Positions 17,187 through 25,062 of a stretch of DNA of 64,000 nt are shown here, piece by piece. Position 1 is the first letter of the stretch, and the number at the start of each line of letters is the position of its first letter. The position numbers and the translations under genes are program-made. The DNA is from RUG13091 sp963619935 (GTDB lineage Bacteria > Bacillota_I > Bacilli_A > RFN20 > CAG-826): the NCBI GenBank assembly GCA_963619935.1, contig CAVEYA010000067.1, positions 1 to 64,000 of the forward strand, written 5' to 3'. The notes under the pieces were generated by a model. It was given only the letters and a program-made list of their open reading frames with translations. It ran no database searches and was not told the DNA's origin.

Positions 17187-17204
17187 AAAGATAATAATAT
17201 CTTT
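17187..17204. promoter_or_regulatory. Inverted repeat abutting the por -35, candidate operator
   Basis: AAAGATA and TATCTTT form a perfect 7-bp inverted repeat around ATAA, ending two bases upstream of the por -35. The position suits an activator or repressor site. The binding protein is unknown, and AT-rich DNA yields such repeats by chance. Confidence 0.35.
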
Positions 17205-17271
17205 AAGATTTTTTAATATAAAATCAGCACTAGAAAATTTTTAACAAAAAAAGCAAATTTAAAAAGTGCAT

Positions 17272-17296
17272 AAAAAAGAGAGAATTTTGTTCTCTC
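17272..17296 (-). terminator. Terminator of the small OB-like lipoprotein gene
   Basis: GAGAGAA pairs with TTCTCTC around a 5-base loop, followed by six T on the minus strand. Confidence 0.85.
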
Positions 17297-17318
17297 TAAT
17301 TTTACTTACCTCTTTTTC

Positions 17319-17819
17319 TTATTTTACAGAAAGAATTGTTGGTGAATAAGCTTCTCCGGTTGGGGATAAAGTTGCCTTTAAATATGGGATTTCATATGTG
17401 ATTGCACCATCTTTAACAAACTTTTCTAAATAGCCTTTAACAACAACTGTTTTTCCTGCTAATGAATCTTGTGTGGTATAGTCACCAGTGACACTAGAAT
17501 CCATAACACCGGAATAGATATAAACTGGTTGACTATCTGCTTTCATATGGTTTTGGAAATAGCAGTTATAGGAATTATGCTCAGAATTATATCTTGAATC
17601 ACCTAATACACCTTGCACTGTATATTCCTTATCAGTAATTCCGTTATCGTCTAATTTGCTAACGATTTCAATAAGTTGTTCAACAGTAATCGTGTCACCA
17701 TAATTAGTAGAACCACCAGAGTTACCACCATTACCACCTTGGTTATTGTTACCATTTCCACGTGTTGCACATCCCATCATTAAGAAAGCTAATAATGGTA
17801 AAGCGAATAATTTTTTCAT
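17319..17819 (-). CDS. Small OB-fold-like surface lipoprotein
   Basis: The 166-aa precursor has a lysine start, a hydrophobic stretch and lipobox LMMGC with Cys17 as the lipidation site. A Gly/Asn/Ser-rich linker (18-40) follows, then one compact beta-rich domain (about 45-160). Its strands EYTVQGVLGDSR, CYFQNH, PVYIYSGVM and AGKTVVVKGYLEKF match the pattern of the OB-fold-like domains in the lipoproteins at 22216, 23881 and 59017. OB folds often bind nucleic acid or sugars, but no ligand can be assigned. It has its own terminator and lies near the por promoter. Confidence 0.7.
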   Translation of the reverse strand: MKKLFALPLLAFLMMGCATRGNGNNNQGGNGGNSGGSTNYGDTITVEQLIEIVSKLDDNGITDKEYTVQGVLGDSRYNSEHNSYNCYFQNHMKADSQPVYIYSGVMDSSVTGDYTTQDSLAGKTVVVKGYLEKFVKDGAITYEIPYLKATLSPTGEAYSPTILSVK

Positions 17820-17883
17820 GTTTTTGTCTCCTAAATAATCTTTTACTAGTGTATCAAATCTGTTTTTAAAAGTAAGGCATAAG

Positions 17884-17903
17884 AAAAAAGACCCATAGGG
17901 TCT
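17884..17903 (-). terminator. Terminator of the 5'-nucleotidase/HTH unit
   Basis: AGACCC pairs with GGGTCT over a 3-base loop, with six T following on the minus strand. The right arm overlaps the TAG stop of the 141-aa gene. Confidence 0.85.
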
Positions 17904-18327
17904 ATTTTTTATTTTTTCTTTTTGCCTGTTCTTCGTTAATCAGTTTCTTTAAGATTCTTAAATCATGGTCAGTTAATTCAACACTTTTATCAATCATCCC
18001 ACCAATAGACATCTTACGATAAACAAAGTCATTTACAGATTCATAATCATGTAATTCTTTTTTAGTTACTGAAGTAGAACGATTAATTGGTGTTTTCTTT
18101 TCTTCCTGGACAATGATGTAATCTTTAATTTGTGGAATTAATTCTAATAAGTTATATTCATAATCCATCACTAACATAGGATCAAAATAAGATAATGTAT
18201 CCGTAATTACTTCTGGATAAATACCCACCATCTTAGACAATCTTTCTGCGGTGACATATTTAAATTTAGTTTTGCTCATCGCATTTAAATATTTCTTTAA
18301 TGTGGAAACTGAAGGTTTGTTATTCAT
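17902..18327 (-). CDS. Small protein with Rex-like winged-helix N-terminus
   Basis: The 141-aa cytosolic product begins PSVSTLKKYLNAM, then VTAERLSKMVGIYPEVITDT and LSYFD. This matches in spacing the winged helix-turn-helix at the N-terminus of Rex redox repressors (pattern LP.YyryL..l, vSs.eLa..lgv...qirkDLsyFG). The Rossmann NADH domain of Rex is absent; instead there is an acidic linker and a charged C-terminal helix. It may be a DNA-binding regulator or an adaptor; function is unknown. A GAGGT site precedes the ATG. It starts 35 nt after the 5'-nucleotidase gene stops and likely shares its message. Confidence 0.5.
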   Translation of the reverse strand: MNNKPSVSTLKKYLNAMSKTKFKYVTAERLSKMVGIYPEVITDTLSYFDPMLVMDYEYNLLELIPQIKDYIIVQEEKKTPINRSTSVTKKELHDYESVNDFVYRKMSIGGMIDKSVELTDHDLRILKKLINEEQAKRKNKK

Positions 18328-18362
18328 ATCAATACCTCATTAATATAACAAATTTAGAAGAA

Positions 18363-20636
18363 TTACGCAAAAGTATAGCCATTTTTAAAGGCTGCATAGA
18401 AAACATTTCTTGAGAAGAAATATCCTTTTGCGCTTTCAAGTACCCAATTAGTCTTATAGAAATCACCAACTGTAGAAGTACTGATAAAGCCTGATGAAGG
18501 CTTAGTAGTAATGCTTTGCAAACTACTTAAAGTAAATGTTTCTATCTTCGTCATTTGATTTGGTGAATAAGCATAATTCCAAGAATCAGTAATCACATAA
18601 TAAGTCTTAGAACTAGATATAGAAGAAGAACTTATATCTGGATAATGAGCATAACTGCCACTTAGACATCTCGATGTTAAAATACTACCAGAAACACTCG
18701 CTATTGCGATATCGTTATCGAATGGTAATGATGTATATACATCATCATATGTTACAGTGGTCCCACTTGTTGGTAATTCACTTCTAAACTGAGAACCATT
18801 CACCGCTAAAGTAACTGTATCATTAATGCCTAATGCTTTTAGTCTTGCATTTGCTGCATCCACAAAGTATTTGTAATATAAATCAGCGGTGTATTGGTAT
18901 CCACTACTTTTATTAATACCACTAAAGTTAGTGGCTAAAACTGCATCAGGTGCACCATCGAGGACTACATCGTTATAGTAATTAAATAATTCTTCCGTTG
19001 GAGCGTCATCTTGATAATTTTTACTACCATAATTAGAAGAAGCAGACGCTAAACTAGGAGTGCCAATCGAAAATGAATTATTATCAAAATCATAGGTAAT
19101 GCTTAATGAGCACACCATTTGGCCATAGCATCCCGCTTGAATATGGTACAAACCATCATTATTTGTATAAGAAGTATGAGTATGCCCTTCAAAAACAATA
19201 TCAACATACCCCGATAACGCACTTGTCGTGTCTGCGTCTCCACTAGAATGGACCATATAAACAATAATATCCGCTCCATTAGCCTTTAATGCTTCACTTT
19301 CTTTTTTAACTAATTCAGTCGCTTCACTACCAGTTTTAAAAATGTAGTTGCCTTTAACTGAACTAGATATAGAACTATAACAATCACCCACTGAACCAAT
19401 TAAGCCAATATTTACGCCATTCTTTTCTACAATCATGCTACTAGTTGAAAGAATATCAAGTTGCTCACTACCATCACTTGTATAGACATTTGTACATAAG
19501 GTAGGAAAACGATTATTGCTGATTGTTTCGCCTAATTGTTCAGTGCCCCAATCAAATTCATGATTTCCCACTATTTGAGCGTCAAAACCCACTTCATTCA
19601 TCCAATTTGACATAGACACACCATAAGTCATGTTAGACCACGCTGATCCTTGATATTGGTCACCACCGGATAATAACAAAGTGCCATCTGGATTATAAAA
19701 TTCAGTCCATTTAAAGAAAGTGGATAATCTAGCAATGCCAGGCATTGAAGAATTAACATATTTAGCGTGTCCATGAATATCATTAATATAATTAATATCT
19801 ATCTTAGTTTGACCGCTTCTAGTTGGCGCAACATAAGTTAAATCATTTTGATATTCAATCTTAATTGAATAAATAATAAAAGAACCAGCGGAAGCACATA
19901 TACTAAAGAAAGTATTTTCCGTAGCGTCAGGTGTATAAGTATAAGTTTGACTACTTGTAATTGCTTCACCACCTTGAGCAGGTGATGTAATTAAAGAGTC
20001 TCTTGTTTTAAGTCTTAATTCTCCATATTGGCTCAAGCGGGCATAAGTAACAGTTATCGATTTTAATCCCGCAATCGCATCAACATTATTAATATAACCA
20101 GCGTTATCTATCTTAATATGAGCGTTACTAGTTTTGCTGACTCCATAGTAATAATAAGAATATTTACTATCAACTTTGTATGTACCACTTGTAGTAATAC
20201 TACTAATCTCACTAGGAGTATTATTTTTATTTAAATTGATAACTGAAATATTACTTGGTAAATCGGACGCTTTATTTACTGTAACACTACAAATTGCCGA
20301 CATATTCCCGTCTTTTGTAGTAACAATAATAGAAGCGCTACCTTCACTAACGCCTGTTACTAAGCCATTATTAACAGTAGCTACTTTTGTATTTGTACTA
20401 GACCAAAGTACTTCTTTATTAGTCGCGTTGCTAGGTAATACTGTCGCATTCAATACATAGGTGTCACCAATTGATATATTTATAGAACTGTTACTAAGTT
20501 CTACACCGGTAACATTAATTACTTCTCCACTAGGATCAACGGTGGAACCATCATCTGTTTTATTTCCAAAAGTAAATGAACATCCACTTAAACCAAGAGT
20601 GAGTAATAAAGGGATAATGAATAGTTTCTTTTTCAT
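18363..20636 (-). CDS. Surface 5'-nucleotidase lipoprotein with Big2 domain
   Basis: This 757-aa precursor has lipobox GLSGC (Cys19). A bacterial Ig-like Big2 domain spans about 40-120 (VTGVELSNSSINISIGDTY and WSSTNTKVATV). A beta-rich segment (130-265) is followed by a metallophosphoesterase with metal ligands in NDIHGH (285-290), GGDQYQG (324-330), GNHEFDWG (357-364), H463 and EGHTHT (483-488). The C-terminal nucleotidase domain has AVNGSQFRSELP near 611-622. This is the UshA/YfkN architecture, which removes phosphate from nucleotides outside the cell so that nucleosides can be imported. It neighbours other surface proteins linked to nucleic acid. Nucleotidase family is confident; exact substrate is not. 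Confidence 0.9.
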   Translation of the reverse strand: MKKKLFIIPLLLTLGLSGCSFTFGNKTDDGSTVDPSGEVINVTGVELSNSSINISIGDTYVLNATVLPSNATNKEVLWSSTNTKVATVNNGLVTGVSEGSASIIVTTKDGNMSAICSVTVNKASDLPSNISVINLNKNNTPSEISSITTSGTYKVDSKYSYYYYGVSKTSNAHIKIDNAGYINNVDAIAGLKSITVTYARLSQYGELRLKTRDSLITSPAQGGEAITSSQTYTYTPDATENTFFSICASAGSFIIYSIKIEYQNDLTYVAPTRSGQTKIDINYINDIHGHAKYVNSSMPGIARLSTFFKWTEFYNPDGTLLLSGGDQYQGSAWSNMTYGVSMSNWMNEVGFDAQIVGNHEFDWGTEQLGETISNNRFPTLCTNVYTSDGSEQLDILSTSSMIVEKNGVNIGLIGSVGDCYSSISSSVKGNYIFKTGSEATELVKKESEALKANGADIIVYMVHSSGDADTTSALSGYVDIVFEGHTHTSYTNNDGLYHIQAGCYGQMVCSLSITYDFDNNSFSIGTPSLASASSNYGSKNYQDDAPTEELFNYYNDVVLDGAPDAVLATNFSGINKSSGYQYTADLYYKYFVDAANARLKALGINDTVTLAVNGSQFRSELPTSGTTVTYDDVYTSLPFDNDIAIASVSGSILTSRCLSGSYAHYPDISSSSISSSKTYYVITDSWNYAYSPNQMTKIETFTLSSLQSITTKPSSGFISTSTVGDFYKTNWVLESAKGYFFSRNVFYAAFKNGYTFA

Positions 20637-20747
20637 AGAAAATCCTCAAACTTATAATACACTTATTTATAAAAATAAACATCTACACATTAGACAAATT
20701 TAACTATTATTTTTATTTGCATCAAAATTTTGCCGTAAATAAGAACA

Positions 20748-20779
20748 AAAAAATAAAAACGCAACAGTTGCCTGTTACG
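20748..20779 (-). terminator. Terminator of the Lys tRNA
   Basis: CGCAACAG pairs with CTGTTACG (one G-U pair) around TTGC, followed by a T-rich tail on the minus strand. It ends the tRNA transcript. Confidence 0.8.
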
Positions 20780-20791
20780 TATTTAGCAATT

Positions 20792-20867
20792 TGGTGATCC
20801 CTAAGGGATTCGAACCTTTGACCCACTGATTAAGAGTCAGTTGCTCTACCAGCTGAGCTAAGGGACC
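20792..20867 (-). tRNA. tRNA-Lys (anticodon CTT)
   Basis: The minus strand folds as a full 76-nt cloverleaf: acceptor GGTCCCT with AGGGATC, anticodon stem ACTGA/TCAGT with loop CTCTTAA giving anticodon CTT, a T arm with GGTTCGAATCC, and an encoded CCA end. It stands alone between two lipoprotein genes. Confidence 0.97.
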
Positions 20868-20881
20868 AGATGGATTGCTAG

Positions 20882-20887
20882 ATTATA
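20882..20887 (-). promoter_or_regulatory. -10 box for the Lys tRNA
   Basis: A perfect TATAAT lies 14 nt before the tRNA 5' end on the minus strand. The best -35, TTGAAA (20908-20913), is 20 bp away, which is longer than ideal. Confidence 0.45.
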
Positions 20888-20993
20888 ATATATTAAATAA
20901 AAATACATTTCAATAGAAAACAATATCAAAGTAAATAGGCAAAATAGGCTATTTCAAGCAACAAATAATAAAGAATGAATCTTTCACTTATAA

Positions 20994-21019
20994 TAAAAAG
21001 ATGCGCTCGGTAGCGCACC
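20994..21019 (-). terminator. Terminator of the MBL-fold lipoprotein gene
   Basis: GATGCGCT pairs with AGCGCACC (one G-U pair), with five T following on the minus strand. Confidence 0.8.
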
Positions 21020-21025
21020 AATTTA

Positions 21026-22138
21026 TTATTTATAATACTGATAAAATTTACTATCGAAGAACTTTGTTTGTTTTTCGCTAGTCGCGTCTACGATATTAGT
21101 TGTCCCTTTTTCGTAATAGTTTTTGCTTCTACCAGCACCCACCATAGTCATATCATTTACACCATCAGTAGTGAATGTCATATCGCCATTAATACCATTC
21201 CAATAAACATTTGTGGTCGTTTTTTTAATTCTTCTCACTGTTGATGAATTAGGATGATTTTGTTCACCATTACCACTACCTAACACTACTTGGTTAGGAG
21301 CGCATACGCTATCTAACATTGCCGTAGAAATGAAAATCATTTCAGGTCTAGTCCAATCTAAGAAATCATATCCCATTGATGTTGAACTAGCGTGATGTGT
21401 TGCTTTTAATAAAATACGCTTATTCTCATCCTTAAATAGTTTTTCATGATTAGCAATAATGGATTTTTCACCATATGTGGTATCAATATCACCACACATC
21501 ACGATATTCCAATATTTATATTCAAGAACAAAGGATACTGATGTGGTATTAGGATTGTCTGTTCCACATGATGAATTAGGAAATACATCATCATAGTAAT
21601 AATCATTCTTAAGCCAACGTAATGTTAAATCATTATCTTTATCAATTTTTAATGTTTTGCCCACTTTCATTTGAGAAAGAACACTATTGTAGGTAGCACC
21701 ACTATTTACCCAACTATTTCTTTTGTTAATGTATTGATTCACATAACTAGAATTAGAAATATGATCCGTTCCACTAGTGTTATATGTATAACCATAATCC
21801 ACTATTTGGTTAACTTTAAAATCATCTAACGCTCCCGCAATAATACCACCAATATGGTCACCATGTGGGTGAGTGACTACTAATAAATCAATTGTTTTAT
21901 CAGTAATTTTATTCTTTAAAACTTCTTTTACATGACTCGCATCATCTCTACTACCAGAATCAACAACAATATCATAATTACCATATTGAATAAGTGTTGA
22001 TTCACCATATTCGTCGCTCATTTCAATAGAAGTTAATGTTAAAGGATTACCAGGTTCGTAATTAGTTTTCTTGCTTCCACAACCTATTAATGAAGTAGTT
22101 AGCAAAGAAAGGATAAGACCATATAATTTTATATTCAT
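21026..22138 (-). CDS. ComEC-like metallo-beta-lactamase-fold lipoprotein
   Basis: The 370-aa precursor has lipobox SLIGC (Cys20). The mature protein is a metallo-hydrolase of the MBL fold with the zinc motif THPHGDHIGG (89-98), a preceding VDSG, a third metal motif CGDID (215-219) and KATHHASS (245-252). The order and spacing match the C-terminal MBL domain of the DNA-uptake protein ComEC/Rec2, here freed from the membrane channel and lipid-anchored outside. A phosphodiesterase or nuclease role is likely by family; the substrate is unknown. The surface location beside a 5'-nucleotidase and nucleases fits nucleic-acid degradation. It has its own GAGGT site and terminator. Confidence 0.82.
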   Translation of the reverse strand: MNIKLYGLILSLLTTSLIGCGSKKTNYEPGNPLTLTSIEMSDEYGESTLIQYGNYDIVVDSGSRDDASHVKEVLKNKITDKTIDLLVVTHPHGDHIGGIIAGALDDFKVNQIVDYGYTYNTSGTDHISNSSYVNQYINKRNSWVNSGATYNSVLSQMKVGKTLKIDKDNDLTLRWLKNDYYYDDVFPNSSCGTDNPNTTSVSFVLEYKYWNIVMCGDIDTTYGEKSIIANHEKLFKDENKRILLKATHHASSTSMGYDFLDWTRPEMIFISTAMLDSVCAPNQVVLGSGNGEQNHPNSSTVRRIKKTTTNVYWNGINGDMTFTTDGVNDMTMVGAGRSKNYYEKGTTNIVDATSEKQTKFFDSKFYQYYK

Positions 22139-22161
22139 AAAAATACCTCGAAATCATTATA

Positions 22162-22192
22162 ACAAAAAAGAGTGTTCACGAGGAACACTCTT
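22162..22192 (-). terminator. Terminator of the OB/Big2 lipoprotein gene
   Basis: AAGAGTGTTC pairs perfectly with GAACACTCTT around a 5-base loop, and the T-run follows on the minus strand. Confidence 0.9.
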
Positions 22193-22215
22193 GATTGCAA
22201 TATAATTACTTTCTT

Positions 22216-23658
22216 TTATTTAGCAACAGTGTAGACTTCAATTTTATTGACTCTGCATTGTTTGCCTAAAACAAACACTAAGGAAGTAGCTTCTGCATCT
22301 AAAATAATAGTAGCAGTTAAAGCTTCTGTATCTTGTGTGAATGAAGCACCTGTAAGTGTTGGTTCATTATCAGTTCCGCTAAATGAATATTTAGCACTAT
22401 CATAGCTAATAACTACCTTTTTAAATGCAGCAGTATAGCTAATTGTGTCTTGAGAACCAGCATATAATCTAACAGATGTATAGGTTGATAACCATAAATT
22501 ACAAGCAGTAGAAGATTTATTTTGTTCGTTAAGTAATGTGACACCCTTATCTGAATAAGTAACACGTTTACTAGCAGAAATTTCATCATTAACTACCATA
22601 TCAGTGTTTTTATTAAAGCTTAAAGTAGCAGCTAATGTGTAATTAGTAGCAGCAGCAGTAACTGTAACGTTGAATGTGGCAGAAACACCTTCTTTAGCAG
22701 TTGCGGTAATAACAACATCACCAGTAGCGACACCTGTAACTTTACCAGATGCAGAAACAGTAGCTTTAGTTTCATCAGAAGAAGACCAAGTAACTTTTTG
22801 TTTAGCTTCAGCTGGTGCAACAGTAGCGCTTAATTGTAAAGTTTCGTTAACTTTAACACTTGTTGCGTCACCTGCAGAAGTAACTGTAACGCCTGTTGGT
22901 TCAGCCCAGACTTTAGCTTCTGTAACTGTGTAAGAAGAGCCTTGACCTAAAACCATACGGCAGTTGCCACTTGATGTAGCGGCTAACATACCGACGATTT
23001 CTAATTTGTCGCCTTGATTGATTGTACCAGCTAAGTTAGCGATATCTTCGGCTGGGAGAAATTTTTCAACTTTGACAGCTAAAGCAGTATTAGCACTATC
23101 TGTCATTTTGAAATTCATGTATAAGTCACTTGATAAAGCAGTGGATGGAATTGTGTAGTCAGCATCAGCAACTAATTCAATCTTAGCTAATGTACCAGCA
23201 TTTGCGTTTACAAGATTTGCTGGATCGCTAACAACGACTGGATTAACTGTTTCGCCAACTTCAGCAATTGTTAAACATTTTGCATCAACATCATAACCAT
23301 CAGGATAAGCTGTTAATTGAATAGAACCAGAATATGCGGATGATTGAGCATAGATTTCAACATATGAACCAAGTTTGTGTTCACCTAAATCTTCATTTCC
23401 GGTTTTTTCAGTATTTGTGTTGAAGTTATAGCAGTATAAGAATTCACCATTACGGTAAATTGCAGTTGTGCTACCACTGTTCCAAACAACTGTTCCACGG
23501 ACTTTGTAGTATTCACCGACTGTGCCGGCTTTTACTTGTGCGAATGTGGATTCGCCTTCAGTTAATTCCTCTTCCCAAGGTTTTACTTCCTTTTTGTTAC
23601 CGCAACCTGTCAATAAGGCAACAGCAAGGAATGGTAATAGAATAATTTTTTTATTCAT
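22216..23658 (-). CDS. Surface lipoprotein with two OB-like domains and Big2
   Basis: The 480-aa precursor has lipobox LLTGC (Cys19). Domains by eye: an OB-like beta barrel at about 48-120 (YYKVRGTVVW, GSYVEIYAQ), a second OB-like unit at about 150-245 (GDKLEIVGMLA), a Big2 Ig-like domain at 253-335 (LQLSATVAPAEA, VTWSSSDETKATV), and a C-terminal beta sandwich at 340-480 that ends CRVNKIEVYTVA. No catalytic motif was seen, so it is probably a binding or scaffold protein. The sandwich resembles the segment before the phosphoesterase in the 18363 protein. A strong AAAGGAGG lies upstream. It forms its own unit between two terminators. Confidence 0.7.
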   Translation of the reverse strand: MNKKIILLPFLAVALLTGCGNKKEVKPWEEELTEGESTFAQVKAGTVGEYYKVRGTVVWNSGSTTAIYRNGEFLYCYNFNTNTEKTGNEDLGEHKLGSYVEIYAQSSAYSGSIQLTAYPDGYDVDAKCLTIAEVGETVNPVVVSDPANLVNANAGTLAKIELVADADYTIPSTALSSDLYMNFKMTDSANTALAVKVEKFLPAEDIANLAGTINQGDKLEIVGMLAATSSGNCRMVLGQGSSYTVTEAKVWAEPTGVTVTSAGDATSVKVNETLQLSATVAPAEAKQKVTWSSSDETKATVSASGKVTGVATGDVVITATAKEGVSATFNVTVTAAATNYTLAATLSFNKNTDMVVNDEISASKRVTYSDKGVTLLNEQNKSSTACNLWLSTYTSVRLYAGSQDTISYTAAFKKVVISYDSAKYSFSGTDNEPTLTGASFTQDTEALTATIILDAEATSLVFVLGKQCRVNKIEVYTVAK

Positions 23659-23827
23659 TATGAATTATTTCCTCCTTTTCTAATACCATGAATTTGTTCA
23701 TAAATAATGATTAAAAACAAATAAATAATTATCGATAACCTTACTTACATTGTTCTTATATTATTATTCATGTCCACTAATAGTTTCGCACAATTTATCA
23801 CTTTATTAAATAAATATTTAAGAAAAT

Positions 23828-23865
23828 AAAAAAATAACGGGACCCCGTTTTGGGATACCCGTTAT
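23828..23865 (-). terminator. Terminator of the nuclease-ABC operon
   Basis: TAACGGG (23835-23841) pairs with CCCGTTA (23858-23864), and the stem continues inward with GACC/GGGATA-type pairs. Seven T follow on the minus strand. It closes the seven-gene unit that begins at 33518. Confidence 0.88.
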
Positions 23866-23880
23866 TAATGTAGTTTATTA

Positions 23881-25041
23881 TTAGTCTGCTAATGAGAAGC
23901 AAGCTGTGCCTTTCACAGGAGCAAGGTATGGAGCGTTATACCAGGTTAAGTGACCCGTAAAGTTCACTTTTGTGCTATCACATGTCCATGTGGCAAACAT
24001 TGCTTGTAAAGCACTAAGTTCACCTAAATGGTAGGATATAGACATTCCAACTGAAGCACCAGTAGAATCTTTAAACCAAACATAAGTATGGCTGCTTAAA
24101 GTTGTATATTCATTAGTGTGTGTAGATGGAATAGTAGTATTAGAACCACCGATAGTAACAAATGTTAAGTTATTCATCTTTACTAAGGCACCATCTAATG
24201 TCTTTAAAGTGGTTTCGTTGAATGTACCAGCGGCAATTTCAGTATAGTCAGGTTGGCTAACTGTGTATGGCTTGTTATCAACAAGCACTTCTGCAGCTGT
24301 AACTCTTCTCACAAGTGTTGGTTTAACTTCCATTAAACCATTATATGGGCTAGCAAAGCCAGCCACTTGCACTAAATCACCAACTTTTAAGTTATATGTA
24401 GTCCAGCAATTACTTAATTTATTAGCATAGAGCATTAAGCCAGCCTTACCATCAGCGATGTAAACACCACTATATTCATGGTCTTCACCATGTGCACCAC
24501 TAATATAACCATAAGTAATAATATTGTCAGATTCTTGAATAGTACCAGCGGCTAAACCTGCACGATAATCAGCAAGTTTATAAGTTGTACCAGTTAAAGT
24601 TGTTTTGTTCATGTAGGTGTGATATGTTAACTTGCCTTCAAATTTTTTCCATTTCATGGTTAAGGTAATATCTGAAGAATATTCATCTTCTGATGCGTAC
24701 ACACTATCAGGAACTAATAATACACGAGAAGTATCTTTTGAATAAGCAGATTTACTCCAGTGGCTATCAGAGAAAGACCAACTAATTTCTGGTTGTACAG
24801 TCGCATTTTTTCCTTTACGTCCAGGAACTGTGTAAGTATATTTCTTGACAGCATTAAGAGAATCGCCACCTTCTAATTGTTTAGTGGTACCTGGTTCAAA
24901 TAAACCACCGCTAGGATCAAGTAATAATGTGGAATCACTGATCATTGTGTCAAAAATTTCTTGATCAGACATTCCGTTACTACCACAACCAGCTAATGAA
25001 CAAACGATTAATGGTAATAAGAATAAATATTGTTTTTTCAT
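23881..25041 (-). CDS. OB-fold-like lipoprotein in the nuclease-ABC operon
   Basis: The 386-aa precursor has lipobox SLAGC (Cys19). The N-terminal third is beta-rich and of unknown fold. An OB-like domain follows at about 173-250 (IITYGYISGAHG, GVYIADGKAGLML, GDLVQVAGFA), then a second at about 280-380 with TFVTIGGSN and VNFTGHLTW. No catalytic residues are recognised. It starts 21 nt after the surface nuclease gene stops and is the last gene before the operon terminator. A role in holding nucleic acid for the nuclease is a reasonable inference but is not shown. Confidence 0.7.
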   Translation of the reverse strand: MKKQYLFLLPLIVCSLAGCGSNGMSDQEIFDTMISDSTLLLDPSGGLFEPGTTKQLEGGDSLNAVKKYTYTVPGRKGKNATVQPEISWSFSDSHWSKSAYSKDTSRVLLVPDSVYASEDEYSSDITLTMKWKKFEGKLTYHTYMNKTTLTGTTYKLADYRAGLAAGTIQESDNIITYGYISGAHGEDHEYSGVYIADGKAGLMLYANKLSNCWTTYNLKVGDLVQVAGFASPYNGLMEVKPTLVRRVTAAEVLVDNKPYTVSQPDYTEIAAGTFNETTLKTLDGALVKMNNLTFVTIGGSNTTIPSTHTNEYTTLSSHTYVWFKDSTGASVGMSISYHLGELSALQAMFATWTCDSTKVNFTGHLTWYNAPYLAPVKGTACFSLAD

Positions 25042-25062
25042 AGAGAATACCTTTCTATTCTT

